Of a stretch of 64,000 nucleotides of DNA, positions 26,207-35,506 are shown piece by piece. Location of the stretch: assembly GCF_001898175.1 (NCBI RefSeq), contig NZ_MKTH01000019.1:1-64000 (forward strand), read 5' to 3'. Numbering within the stretch: position 1 is the first letter of the stretch; each line of letters opens with the position of its first letter. A program made the translations under genes and the position numbers. The notes beneath the pieces were generated by a model that saw only the letters and a program-made list of their open reading frames with translations, did no database searches and was not told the origin of the DNA. This stretch comes from Cellulomonas sp. 73-92. Its GTDB lineage: Bacteria > Actinomycetota > Actinomycetes > Actinomycetales > Cellulomonadaceae.

Positions 26207-26716
26207 GTGGCAGACGACGTGGCGCGCGACGAGGTCGACCGCATCGTCGCTGCCTGGGGCCGTGAGCGCCCCGACCTCGACACGGCGCCGCTCGAGGTGC
26301 TCTCCCGCGTGACGCGGCTCGCCCGCCACCTGGACCTCGCCCGCCGCGGCGCGTTCGCCCGGCACGGGCTGGAGACATGGGCGTTCGACGTGCTGTCGGC
26401 GCTGCGCCGCGCGGGGGCGCCGTACCGGCTGTCACCGGGCGCGCTGCTCACCCAGACCCTCGTCACCTCGGGCACGATGACCAACCGCATCGACCGGCTC
26501 GTCGAGCACGGCCTGGTGCGGCGCGGCCCGTCGCCCGAGGATCGCCGCGGCGTGCTGGTGGAGCTGACGCCCGCCGGCCTGGCGCAGGTCGACGCTGCGC
26601 TGGCGGACCTCCTCGAGTCCGAGCGACGGCTGCTCCGCGACCTGCCCGACGCGGACCGCCGAACCCTCGCCGACCTGCTGCGCGTGCTCGTGGCGCCCTT
26701 CGACGAAGCGTCGTGA
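26207..26716 (+). CDS. MarR-family transcriptional regulator
   Basis: 169 residues from GTG 26207. The winged helix is clear: LLTQTLVTSGTMTNRIDRLV for helix-turn-helix and RGPSPEDRRGVLVELTPAGL for the wing. The stop overlaps the GTG start of the MFS gene, so regulator and transporter are translationally coupled and the transporter is probably its target. MarR proteins usually respond to small aromatic ligands. Confidence 0.9.
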   Translation: MADDVARDEVDRIVAAWGRERPDLDTAPLEVLSRVTRLARHLDLARRGAFARHGLETWAFDVLSALRRAGAPYRLSPGALLTQTLVTSGTMTNRIDRLVEHGLVRRGPSPEDRRGVLVELTPAGLAQVDAALADLLESERRLLRDLPDADRRTLADLLRVLVAPFDEAS

Positions 26717-27942
26717 CGGCCGCCTCGTCGCGCGACGTGCGCCGCGGCCTCCTCCTGAGCGCCCTGCTGCTGTACGCGCTGAACCTGCGCGGCCCGATCA
26801 CGGCCATGGCCCCGGTCATCGGGTCGGTCAGCACCGACCTGCACCTCACCGCGGCGTCCGCCGGCCTCCTCACCGGGCTGCCCGTGCTCTGCTACGCGCT
26901 CGTCACGCCGCTGGCCGCGACGCTCGTCAACCGGGCGGGCACGGCGCTGGCCGGCACGGCCACCCTGCTCGGCATCCTCGTCGGGACGGTGCTGCGCTCC
27001 ACCGGTGGGTTCGCGACGGCCCTCGTCGGCACGGTCGTCATCGGGGCGGCCATCACGATCGGCAACGTCGCCGTGCCGGTCGTCGTCGCTCGCGACTTCG
27101 CCTCCGGCGTCGGCGGTGTCATGGGCGCGACGACCGCCGCGATGAACGGCGGCGCGGTCATCACCACCATCGGCATGGCACCGTTGGCGGCCGTCATCGG
27201 CTGGCGGTGGGCGCTCGTCTCGTGGTCGGTCGTCGTGCTCGTCGGGCTCGCCGCGTGGTGGCGCGCGTACGGGATCCACCGCCGGACGGACGACGAGCCC
27301 CGCACGACGCCCGACGAGCCCGCCGAACGGCCGCGCGTGATGCGCCGCCCGCTCACCTGGCTGCTCGTCGTGACCTTCGCGTTCCAGTCGGCGTCCTACT
27401 ACGCCGTGTCGGCGTGGCTGCCCACGCTGCTGCACGACGAGGCCGGGCTCTCCCGCACCGGCGCAGGTGCGGCGGCGGCGCTGTTCCAGGGGTTCGGCAT
27501 CCTCGGCGGCGTGCTGGCGCCGCTGGCCATGGCGCGGCTGCGGCCACGCGCGATGACGGTGCTCGTCGGCCTGGTGTGGCTCGCCCTGCCGGTCGGCCTG
27601 CTGCTGGCCCCGACCGCGTGGTCCGCCTGGGCGTCGCTCGGCGGAGTCGCGCAGGCCGCGAACTACGTGGTGATCTTCACGGTCGTCTCGACCGTCGCCG
27701 GCTCGCCGGCCGCGGCCGGCCGGATGTCGGCGGTGATCCAGACCGCCGGGTACGTGCTGGCCGGCGTGGCGCCGTCCGCGCTCGGCGCGATCCACACCGC
27801 GAGCGCCGGGTGGCGCGTGCCGCTGCTCGTCGTCGCCGTGGCGCTGACCCTCATGGTGGCCGCCCACACGGTCGCCATCGGCGCCCTGGTGCGCCACCGC
27901 GCGGCCGTGGCAGCCGCGACCCCAGTCCCCGTCCGAGACTGA
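26713..27942 (+). CDS. MFS transporter, CynX/NimT-like
   Basis: 409 residues with twelve predicted membrane helices and the CynX/NimT-type N-terminus LYALNLRGPITAMAPVIG. This subfamily includes cyanate and 2-nitroimidazole transporters, so an efflux or small-anion role is plausible. GTG 26713 is chosen from the overlap with the MarR stop; the protein then starts MTAASSRDVRRG just before helix 1. Expression is likely tied to the MarR protein encoded in front. Confidence 0.88.
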   Translation: MTAASSRDVRRGLLLSALLLYALNLRGPITAMAPVIGSVSTDLHLTAASAGLLTGLPVLCYALVTPLAATLVNRAGTALAGTATLLGILVGTVLRSTGGFATALVGTVVIGAAITIGNVAVPVVVARDFASGVGGVMGATTAAMNGGAVITTIGMAPLAAVIGWRWALVSWSVVVLVGLAAWWRAYGIHRRTDDEPRTTPDEPAERPRVMRRPLTWLLVVTFAFQSASYYAVSAWLPTLLHDEAGLSRTGAGAAAALFQGFGILGGVLAPLAMARLRPRAMTVLVGLVWLALPVGLLLAPTAWSAWASLGGVAQAANYVVIFTVVSTVAGSPAAAGRMSAVIQTAGYVLAGVAPSALGAIHTASAGWRVPLLVVAVALTLMVAAHTVAIGALVRHRAAVAAATPVPVRD

Positions 27943-27985
27943 CGCCGGGCGGCCCCCCACGCGGAGCCGCTGGACAACCGCGTGG

Positions 27986-28038
27986 AGTGGAGCCGACGGG
28001 CGGGTCCACCCGGCGTGTCGCGGCGTGTCGGCTCCACT
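27986..28038. terminator. Inverted repeat after the MFS gene
   Basis: AGTGGAGCCGAC (27986-27997) and GTCGGCTCCACT (28027-28038) form a 12-bp perfect inverted repeat with a 29-base spacer. It lies between the MFS stop and the next start codon and could act as a terminator with a large loop or as a binding site for the next gene's regulator. Confidence 0.45.
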
Positions 28039-28113
28039 CGGCCTCGGCTGGCGGGAAGCGTCCAGGCGGCGGCACGGTTGTTCGGACGTCACGCCACCGT
28101 CGAGAGGATCCCC

Positions 28114-28965
28114 ATGACCACCGTCGTCACCGGAGCGACCGGACACTTCGGCCGCCTGACCATCGAGGCCCTGCTGACGAGGGGCGTCGCGCCGGGCGAC
28201 ATCGTCGCCACCGGCCGGCAGGTCGACCGGCTCGACGACCTCGCGGCACGAGGCGTCGCGGTGCGGGTCGCCGACTACGACGACCCGGCGAGCCTGGACG
28301 CCGCGTTCGCAGGCGCGCGCAAGCTCCTGTTCGTCTCCGGCAGCGAGGTCGGCCGGCGGATGCAGCAGCACCGCAACGTCGTGGACGCCGCGGTCCGTGC
28401 GGGCGTGAGCCACCTCGTGTACACCTCGGGCCCGCGCGCGGACATCTCCGCGCTGCCGGTCAACGTGGAGCACAAGGCGACCGAGGAGTACATCGCCGAG
28501 GCCGGCATCCCGGCGACCATGCTCCGCAACAACTGGTACAACGAGAACTACCTGCCCGACCTGGCGACGGCGCGGGCGGGCGGCGAGATCGTCTCGGCGA
28601 CCGGCACCGGGCGGATCGCGAGCGCGGCGCGCGTCGACTACGCCGAGGGGGCGGCCGCCGTGCTCACCGAGGAAGGCCACGAGAAGAAGGCCTACGAGCT
28701 CGGCGGCGACAGCGCGTGGGACTACGACGAGCTCGTCGAGACGCTGTCGCAGATCGTCGGCCACACGGTGACCCGTCGCGACGTCTCGCCCGAGGAGCGG
28801 CACGCGGTGCTCGTCGCCGCCGGCCTGCCGGAGGACGTCGCGGCCTTCGTCGTCGAGCTGGACACGGCGATCGCGCACGGCGCGCTCGCCGACGTCACGG
28901 GAGATCTGGCGCGCCTGATCGGCCGTCCGACGACTCCGCTGGCGACGACGCTCGCCGCCGGCTGA
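28114..28965 (+). CDS. NmrA-like NAD(P)-binding protein, quinone oxidoreductase (QorB) type
   Basis: 283 residues from ATG 28114 with GAGAGG upstream. The N-terminal TGATGHFGRLTIEALLTRG is the NAD(P)-binding Rossmann loop of the atypical SDR/NmrA group; LVYTSGPRAD and MLRNNWYNENYLPDL match the QorB/azoreductase type, in which the usual SDR Tyr-Lys pair is not conserved. It probably reduces quinones with NADPH in the cytoplasm. The 3' end overlaps the end of the DUF1992 gene on the opposite strand by 71 bases. Confidence 0.85.
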   Translation: MTTVVTGATGHFGRLTIEALLTRGVAPGDIVATGRQVDRLDDLAARGVAVRVADYDDPASLDAAFAGARKLLFVSGSEVGRRMQQHRNVVDAAVRAGVSHLVYTSGPRADISALPVNVEHKATEEYIAEAGIPATMLRNNWYNENYLPDLATARAGGEIVSATGTGRIASAARVDYAEGAAAVLTEEGHEKKAYELGGDSAWDYDELVETLSQIVGHTVTRRDVSPEERHAVLVAAGLPEDVAAFVVELDTAIAHGALADVTGDLARLIGRPTTPLATTLAAG

Positions 28966-29551
28966 GGAACTGCCCGCGGTACCACGACGCGGTCCGGCGC
29001 GGATGCGACGCGGTGGCGGACGCGGCACGGGCGGCCGCCGCGGCGGCCCGCCGCTCGCGCCAGCGCGCGACCTCCGTCTCGACGTCGCGCGTCGACGTCA
29101 CCACGGGCGGACCGCCGAAGAGCTGGCGACGGGCCTCGATCACCCGGTGGTTGAACTCGTCGAGGATGTCCCTGACCTCGGCCTCGCGGTACTCGCGGTC
29201 GAGCCGGTCGTCGAGCCCCGCGTCGGCCTGACGCAGCAGGAACGCCTCGGGACCGACCCCGGTGATGTGCTCGCGCTCGATGTAGGCCTTGAGCCACCAG
29301 TCGGGGTCGTGACGGGTCAGGCCGGGGATCGGCTTGCCCGCCAGCGACAGGTGGTCGAACTCGCCGCGCGCGATCGCCTGGCGGATCACCTCGTCGGCCC
29401 AGCTCTCGAGGTGCTCCGTGCGCCCGGCGTGCCGGCGCGCCTCCACCTCGCCGAGCGACGGGCCGGCCCCGAGCGCCCCGCCGTCGTCCGCGGCGAGGCG
29501 GTCCATCCGGTACTGCGATGCGGCCCGCAGGGGGTCTCGATCGGCTGCCAC
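28895..29551 (-). CDS. DUF1992 (DnaJ-C28-like) protein
   Basis: 218 residues from GTG 29551. Residues 45-150 carry the conserved DUF1992 core: ESWADEVIRQAIARGEFDHL, GKPIPGLTRHDPDWW and LLRQADAGLDDRLDREYREA. The family is widespread in bacteria and resembles the C-terminal domain of DNAJC28; its function is unknown. The Ala/Arg-rich C-terminus continues over the end of the QorB-like gene on the other strand, so the last 24 codons may not be conserved. Confidence 0.85.
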   Translation of the reverse strand: MAADRDPLRAASQYRMDRLAADDGGALGAGPSLGEVEARRHAGRTEHLESWADEVIRQAIARGEFDHLSLAGKPIPGLTRHDPDWWLKAYIEREHITGVGPEAFLLRQADAGLDDRLDREYREAEVRDILDEFNHRVIEARRQLFGGPPVVTSTRDVETEVARWRERRAAAAAARAASATASHPRRTASWYRGQFLSRRRASSPAESSDGRSGAPDLP

Positions 29552-29646
29552 GGCCCCAGGGTGCGTCCGCCCACGGGACGACGCAACGATCGAAACGCGA
29601 TGTTTACGACAGGGCGTCAGTAGCCGAAACATGGCTCACAGGCAGG

Positions 29647-30251
29647 TCACAGCCCGCAGAAGAAGTTCGGCGGGGCGGCGTCCGGACGAGGGAACCGGCA
29701 GCCGAACAGCGCGAGGACGTCGGGGACGACCTCGCTGTTCGCGATGGACGAGACGTTCCCGCCGTTCGCGGCGGTCGCACAGCCGCCGGCGCTGATGACC
29801 ACGTCGACGGCCTGGGTCGCGCCGCCCTGGAAGTACGCCGCGACGCGCTCGCCCGTCTGGCCGCCGCAGCCGTGCCCGGTGAGGACGGCCCCCGGCGGGC
29901 GCCGGTATTGAGCTCGGTGGCCAGGGCATCCGCCTTCGCCGGGTCGGAGATGACGAGCTGCCGCGAGAACGTCTCGGCATACCCGGTCGGGTCCGTGTTC
30001 GATGGCTCCTGCTTGTAGAGGCAGAGCACCGCGGCCGTCGCCGTGAACGGCACCGGGTGGCGCCGCGCGTTCGAGAAGAACGGCTGCGGCCGGGGCTCCT
30101 CGCGCACCAACGGACAGGCCGCGGGGATCGACGACAGCGATGTCGCGCTCCCGACACCCACGAGCCCGAGCGCAAACGCCTGGAAGCCACCGACGAGCAG
30201 GACGGCCAGCGTCACGGCCACCGCGACCCGGATCCTGACCTTGGTGCGCAT
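29647..30251 (-). pseudogene. Secreted hypothetical protein, frameshifted
   Basis: From ATG 30251 the frame encodes an N-terminal signal anchor (VAVAVTLAVLLVGGFQAFAL) and an exported region with LVREEPRPQPFFSNARRHPV and CLYKQEPSNTDPTGY. Near 29902-29906 the coding frame changes: in another frame the minus strand continues VLTGHGCGGQTGERVAAYFQ through to PNFFCGL and a stop at 29647. The change sits in a run of five G on the minus strand and one extra G would restore an intact protein of about 200 residues. It may be a consensus error rather than a real mutation. Function unknown; Cys-containing extracellular protein. Confidence 0.65.
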
Positions 30252-30368
30252 GACGTCCCCCCGTGACGCGACGGCACTGCCACGCGCAGGGATATCACCT
30301 GGTCAGGGCGCTCGGGCGTCGATCCGGCCGCGATTCGCTCACGGACCGACCACGTCCACCGCGGGCGG

Positions 30369-31818
30369 TCAGCCGGCGGTCTCGGCGGCTTCCAGCCAGG
30401 CACCCTCGAGCTCGTCGCGCTCGGCGGCCAGGGCCCGCAGGCGGGCGTCCAGCGCGAGCACCTTCTCGTGCTCGGTGGCGTGCTCCGCCATCTCGTCGTG
30501 CAGCGCGGACTCCTCGTCGGCCAGCTTGGCGAGGCGGCGCTCGAGCCGGGCGACCTCCTTGCGTGCGGCACGGACCTCGGCCGGGCTCGGCGCGGCGGAA
30601 GACCGGCCGGCTCCCGGCTCACCGGCTCGGTGGTTCCGCTCCGACTCGGCAGATCCCTGTGCCGAATCGGCGCCAAGGTACCGAGTCGGCGACGGGTTGG
30701 CGGACGACGAGCGGGCGCCCGCCTGCGTCCCTCCGGGCGTACCAGAGCCCGCCGCCCGCAGCGCCAGGTACTCGTCCACGCCGCCCGGCAGGTCGCGGAT
30801 CGTCCCGTCCCCGAGGAGGGCCACCTGCCGATCGGCGACGCGTTCCAGCAGGTAGCGGTCGTGCGACACGACCACCAGCGTGCCCGGCCAGCCGTCCAGC
30901 AGGTCCTCGAGGGCGGCCAGCGTGTCGGTGTCGAGGTCGTTCGTCGGCTCGTCGAGCAGCAGCACGTTGGGCTCGCCGACGAGCAGCCGCAGCAGCGCCA
31001 GGCGCCGCCGCTCGCCGCCGGACAGGTCGCGCACCATCGTCTGCTGGCGCTCGCGCGCGAAGCCGAGCCGCTCGACGAGCTGGGCGGCGGTGACCTCCTT
31101 GCCGCCGACGACGAGCGCGTTGCGCTCCCGCTCCACCACCTGGATCACGCGCAGGTCCGCGAGCGCCGAGAGGTCCTCGACCTCCTGCCGCAGCTCGGCG
31201 GCGCGGACGGTCGTGCCGCGCTTCACGCGGCCGCTCGTCGGGCGGATGCGCCCGGACAGCAGGCCCAGCAGGGTGGTCTTGCCCGCGCCGTTGACGCCGA
31301 CGACGCCCCACCGGTCGCCCGGGCCCAGCCGCCAGGTCACGTGGTCGAGGAGCACCCGGTCGTCGAACGCCAGCGTGACGTCCTCGAGGTCGAGGACGTC
31401 CTTGCCCAGCCGGGAGGTCGCGGTCCGCGCCAGCTCCAGGCGGTCGCGCGGCGGCGGCTCGTCGGCGATGAGAGCCGCGGCGGCGTCGAGGCGGAACTTG
31501 GGCTTGGACGTGCGGGCGGGCGCGCCGCGGCGCAGCCAGGCGAGCTCCTTGCGCAGCAGGTTGAGCCGCTTGGACTCCGCCGTCGCCGCCTGCTGGGCGC
31601 GCTCGGCGCGGGCCAGCACGTACGCCGCGTAGCCGCCGTCGTACGGGTCGACGACCCCGTCGTGGACCTCCCACGTGCGGGTGGTGACCGCGTCGAGGAA
31701 CCACCGGTCGTGCGTGACGACCACGAGCCCGCCGCCACGCCCGAACCGCTCCGCCAGGTGCGCCGCCAGCCACGCGACGCCCTCGACGTCGAGGTGGTTC
31801 GTCGGCTCGTCGAGTGCA
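30369..31818 (-). pseudogene. Uup-type ABC-F ATPase, 5'-truncated
   Basis: The frame begins at LDEPTNHLDVEG, the Walker B/D-loop of the first ATPase domain, and then carries the complete linker, the second domain (VGVNGAGKTTLLGL Walker A, LSGGERRRLALLR signature, LLDEPTNDLDTDTL) and a C-terminal coiled coil, ending at a stop at 30369. The first 150-170 codons, with Walker A and signature of domain 1, are missing; DNA of different character starts at 31819. Uup/ABC-F proteins act on the ribosome or in DNA-structure maintenance, and an N-terminally cut protein would not work. A complete homologue lies inverted at 32979-34784. Confidence 0.85.
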
Positions 31819-31891
31819 GATTCGGGGGGTACTAGAAGTTGAGGCAGACACTACACAACGGCGCAGACAAGAGCCTCCCCCCGGGGGAGTC

Positions 31892-32770
31892 TCAGCCGTT
31901 CGCCCTCATGTTGTTCAGTCGCCTCTGCCGGCCACGCTGGGTGCGACTCAATGGGGCACGCTGGTCGCGTTGCGGTGACGACACCCGCCAAGTGAGGTCC
32001 CTCTCCCACTGACCGTCGTGCTGCAGCTGGTAGTCCTTCCACGGAGTCGGGAGTCGCCGCTGGGACTCCCGCACGAGGAAGTTGAGTAGTCCGAAGTACC
32101 ACTGAGCAAGGTGGCGCCCGTCGCTCGTCCTCGTCGGCAGCGCCTTACCCGAAAGCGGGACGTAGAGGCCCCGCGAGAGCACGAGTAGCGAGTCAAGCTC
32201 GTAGGCGGGCGACTTCGCCTCACGACACGCGGCGATCCACGCCTGCGATTCACCGCCAGGCCAGTTGGCCTTCCCGAATGCGGTCTCGTAGGCGAAGACC
32301 GAGTAGTAGAGCTGTGGCAATCCGCCAGAGGGTCTGCCGCCCAGGATCGGCGACCCCCACCCCGCTCCGAACGGCCTGAGGCGGTAGAGCGTGCGTAGCG
32401 AGCGGGCGATCTTCTCTAGTTCTGCACCATCGAGTGTCGACTTGACCTCGACGACTGCAAGAAGCGCCTCCGCCGCGAGCGTGACGATGCCCGCGTCCTG
32501 GCTCAGCGGGGCCGCAGACATGCTGTCGTAGATCACGATGTCGAGCTGGGGAGATTCCGTTCCGGCGGAATCGATCGCGTGTCCCTGAGCCACCGCGTAT
32601 CGCTTCGGCAAGTGCTCGCGCAGGAAGTCACGGAGCGCCTCTTCGCGCTGGCCGCCGCGAGTTGTCGAGTGCGTAGCAGCAGCCGCGGACCTCTCGTACG
32701 CAGCCGCCAACTCACGTTCATGGGTGGCGAGGATTCCCTGGAAGCGGACCATCGCAGGTCTGTCCGGCAC
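31892..32770 (-). CDS. DUF6602 protein, PD-(D/E)XK nuclease-like
   Basis: 292 residues from GTG 32770; ATG 32752 (MVRFQGILATHERELAAAY) is an alternative. The central core contains the DUF6602 signature: GGQREEALRDFLREHLPKRY, then QLDIVIYDS and LLAVVEVKSTLD, which give the Asp and Glu-x-Lys of a PD-(D/E)XK-type active site. The fold suggests a nuclease; related domains occur in defence and mobile contexts, but the target is unknown. The C-terminus is basic (RTQRGRQRRLNNMRANG). It lies in the block that truncated the ABC-F gene and is divergent from the complete ABC-F gene. Confidence 0.75.
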   Translation of the reverse strand: MPDRPAMVRFQGILATHERELAAAYERSAAAATHSTTRGGQREEALRDFLREHLPKRYAVAQGHAIDSAGTESPQLDIVIYDSMSAAPLSQDAGIVTLAAEALLAVVEVKSTLDGAELEKIARSLRTLYRLRPFGAGWGSPILGGRPSGGLPQLYYSVFAYETAFGKANWPGGESQAWIAACREAKSPAYELDSLLVLSRGLYVPLSGKALPTRTSDGRHLAQWYFGLLNFLVRESQRRLPTPWKDYQLQHDGQWERDLTWRVSSPQRDQRAPLSRTQRGRQRRLNNMRANG

Positions 32771-32978
32771 AGCATCGGACAGTACCGCCGCGCGGACCCC
32801 AATGTCGGCAATTGCGCTGGTGAGGGCCGCGCCTGCGGAGTTCGATGGGTGATCGATCAGCGGCCTGGCCGAACGTCGTACACGGTGAATTCGGTGTCGC
32901 GCGGGCGACCGAGTCCTGTCGAGTCGACCTCTCTGCTGGATGAAGGGCGCTCTGGCGGTCGCCTAGCCTTGCGGGGAC

Positions 32979-34784
32979 ATGGCGCACCTGCTGGGGGCCG
33001 AGGCCCTGCATCTTGAGTACCCAACCAAGGTTGTCCTCGATTCTGTATCTCTCGGGGTCAACGAGGGTGACCGGATCGGCATCGTCGGCCGCAACGGAGA
33101 CGGGAAGTCGAGCCTGCTGGCACTTCTCGCCGGCCGGTTGCGCCCGAGCGCGGGACGGGTCACGGTGCGCAACGGCGTCCGCATGGGACTGCTCGACCAA
33201 GGCGACACCCTCGACGACGCCGACACGGTCGGCCACGCGGTGGTTGGAAACACAGCGGAACATGAATGGGCCGGGAACGCCCGGACCCGGGAGGTGATCT
33301 CCTACTTGCTCGCCGACCTGCCGTGGGACAGTCGGCTCGACACGCTCTCCGGGGGCCAGCGCCGTCGCGTCGCTCTGGCGCAGCTGCTGGTGGGTGACCA
33401 CGACGTCGTCGCTCTGGACGAGCCTACGAATCATCTCGATGTCGAGGCGATCACCTGGCTTGCTGGGCATCTGAAACGGCGATGGTCCGCCAGCTCTGGT
33501 GGGCTCCTGGTTGTCACGCACGACCGCTGGTTCCTCGACGCGGTCTGCACCACGACGTGGGAGGTGCACGACCGGATCGTCGAGCCATTTGAGGGCGGCT
33601 ATGCCGCCTACGTCCTCCAGCGCGTCGAGCGTGACCGGCAGGCCGGCGCCGTCGAGGCCCGCCGGCAGAACCTGGCCCGCAAGGAGCTGGCATGGCTCCG
33701 TCGGGGAGCCCCGGCGCGAACCTCGAAGCCGAGGTTCCGCATCGACGCCGTAAACGCACTGATCGCCGACGTGCCGGAGATCCGCGACAAGGTCGCTCTG
33801 CAGTCACTTGCCGTGTCGCGAATCGGCAAGGACGTCGTCGACCTGCTCGACGTCTCCGTGGCGTTCGACAGCACAGAGGTGCTGCGGCATGTCAAGTGGC
33901 TGATCGCCCCCGGAGAACGCACAGGGATCCTGGGCGTCAACGGAGCCGGCAAGTCGACTCTTCTCGGCCTCGTCGCCGGCACCACGGCTCCGACGACGGG
34001 CCGGGTCACGCGCGGCTCCACCGTCCGGGTCACGACGCTTACCCAGCGCTTGGACGGGCTCACCGAGCACATGGGCGAGCCCGTGCGGGTGATGTTGGCC
34101 GCGCTACGCGCCAGCTACACGGTCGGGGCGGGGCCTCGTGCGCAGGAGCTGACACCGGCACAGTTGCTGGAGCGCCTCGGGTTCGAGCCCGGGCAACTGT
34201 GGACGACCGTCAAGGACCTATCGGGCGGCCAGCAGCGCCGGCTCCAGTTGCTGCTCGTCCTGCTCGACCAGCCCAATCTCCTGGTGCTAGACGAGCCGAC
34301 GAACGACATGGACACAGACATGCTCGCGGCGATGGAAGACCTTCTGGACTCCTGGCCGGGCACGCTGCTCGTCGTCTCCCACGACCGCTACTTCCTGGAG
34401 CGGGTGACTGATCAGCAGTACGCGATCCTCGACGGGCGGCTGCGGCACCTACCCGGCGGGGTCGAGGAGTACCTGCGCCTGCGGCACGAGCAGGACCAGC
34501 CGCAATCCTCCCGCCGGGCATCGAGCGCGGGAGCCGCCTCGAGCTCGAGGTCCACCGGCCCGACCGGAGCCCTTCTGCGCGCGGCGCAGAAGGAGTTGGC
34601 GTCCCTCGAGCGTCGGCTGACCAGGCTGCAGGAGCAGCTCGACGCCGCTCACACGGCCCTCGCGGACCACGACCACGCCGACTACCTCGGGCTGGCTGAC
34701 GCTATGAGGCGCATCGGCACGCTGGAGGCCGAGCGCGATGAACTCGAGACCCGGTGGTACGAGGTCAGCGAAAACGCCGAATAG
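32979..34784 (+). CDS. ABC-F ATPase, Uup-type, complete
   Basis: 601 residues, no membrane segments. Domain 1 has GRNGDGKSSLLALL, LSGGQRRRVALAQ and LDEPTNHLDVEA; domain 2 has GVNGAGKSTLLGL, LSGGQQRRLQLLL and LDEPTNDMDTDM; a C-terminal coiled coil follows (ELASLERRLTRLQEQLDAAH). The layout matches Uup. It is clearly homologous to the truncated gene at 30.4-31.8 kb but diverged throughout, so it is an acquired copy rather than a recent duplicate. It could replace the lost function or act with the neighbouring nuclease; both are inference. ATG 32979 follows GGGGAC. Confidence 0.92.
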   Translation: MAHLLGAEALHLEYPTKVVLDSVSLGVNEGDRIGIVGRNGDGKSSLLALLAGRLRPSAGRVTVRNGVRMGLLDQGDTLDDADTVGHAVVGNTAEHEWAGNARTREVISYLLADLPWDSRLDTLSGGQRRRVALAQLLVGDHDVVALDEPTNHLDVEAITWLAGHLKRRWSASSGGLLVVTHDRWFLDAVCTTTWEVHDRIVEPFEGGYAAYVLQRVERDRQAGAVEARRQNLARKELAWLRRGAPARTSKPRFRIDAVNALIADVPEIRDKVALQSLAVSRIGKDVVDLLDVSVAFDSTEVLRHVKWLIAPGERTGILGVNGAGKSTLLGLVAGTTAPTTGRVTRGSTVRVTTLTQRLDGLTEHMGEPVRVMLAALRASYTVGAGPRAQELTPAQLLERLGFEPGQLWTTVKDLSGGQQRRLQLLLVLLDQPNLLVLDEPTNDMDTDMLAAMEDLLDSWPGTLLVVSHDRYFLERVTDQQYAILDGRLRHLPGGVEEYLRLRHEQDQPQSSRRASSAGAASSSRSTGPTGALLRAAQKELASLERRLTRLQEQLDAAHTALADHDHADYLGLADAMRRIGTLEAERDELETRWYEVSENAE

Positions 34785-35107
34785 ACCGCGCGCCGCGTCC
34801 GGTCAACCGGCCCGTGGTCGTCAACAGCGCTAATGACCGGAGGGCTGGGTCTGCGCACGCCTGCGCCGGAGACAGGCGGTCAATCCAGCTCGGCCCGTGG
34901 GGCCGCCTGCTCGAGGTCGTCGCAGAAGAACGCGAACAGGGCACGGGATCCGATGGGGGGCCCGCTCCCGCTCGCGGCGATGAAGTCCCTTGGTCGGCAG
35001 GCTCCCGACGATCCGTGGGCGGCGACCGCAGAGGGTGGGGGTGCGAGTGAGCCCGGACTCGAGGGGCAGGTTGGCGGCCGCGTCAGCGCGCGCGACCCGG
35101 AGGCTTG
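34785..35107. other. Intergenic stretch with possible relic
   Basis: No convincing gene. The minus strand has a short frame ending ALFAFFCDDLEQAAPRAELD that looks somewhat protein-like, and the plus strand carries the possible original start of the HTH gene described next. Nothing else is seen. Confidence 0.35.
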
Positions 35108-35506
35108 ATGCGCCTCGTCGGCGCGAGGCCGCCAGGCGATACGAAGCTGGAGGCACGCTTCGGGAGATCGGCAAGAGCGCTCGACGCGGCGCTGCGTGCC
35201 GACGCGGTGACGACGCGCAGGCGGTCCACCTCGCCTGAGGTAGTGGGTGGGTTCGTCCGCGGGTATGTGGCGGGGTCGTCTTTGACCGTGCTGAGTGCAC
35301 GCTTCGCCTGGAGCACCGAGATGACTCGGGCGCGACTGCTGAAAGCAGGTGTGATCATCCGCGACACCCAAGGCCGCGGAATCTTAGCTGCAGCCGGCGG
35401 CCCGCAAGTGCTGCAGGCAGGGCACTATGCAGCCGTCCGGATGGCGCGCCGACCCCACTGGTCGGATCTGGTCCGCGCCCGATGGCCAAGATTGCTTCTG
35501 TGGTAG
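35108..35506 (+). CDS. Small HTH protein next to PIN gene
   Basis: 132 residues from ATG 35108 with GGAGG five bases upstream. PEVVGGFVRGYVAGSSLTVL followed by SARFAWSTEMTRARLLKAGV resembles the resolvase-type HTH of Hin-like and antitoxin-like proteins. In another frame just upstream, 35108-35180 encodes RREAARRYEAGGTLREIGK, a second HTH-like unit of the same pattern, so an ancestor may have had two HTH repeats before a frameshift. The gene end overlaps the first possible start of the PIN gene, suggesting an antitoxin- or regulator-like pairing. Moderate confidence as a real gene. Confidence 0.6.
   Translation: MRLVGARPPGDTKLEARFGRSARALDAALRADAVTTRRRSTSPEVVGGFVRGYVAGSSLTVLSARFAWSTEMTRARLLKAGVIIRDTQGRGILAAAGGPQVLQAGHYAAVRMARRPHWSDLVRARWPRLLLW

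Noticed and set aside
25834..29028. A minus-strand open frame of 1064 codons
   Set aside because: It lies antisense to TetR, MarR, MFS and QorB-like genes, all with clear motifs and ribosome binding sites. Its product is Arg/Gly/Asp-rich without any domain; it is a shadow frame of GC-rich DNA.
27207..29231. A plus-strand open frame of 674 codons over the MFS and QorB-like genes
   Set aside because: Arg/Gly-rich product in a different frame from both real genes; no motif.
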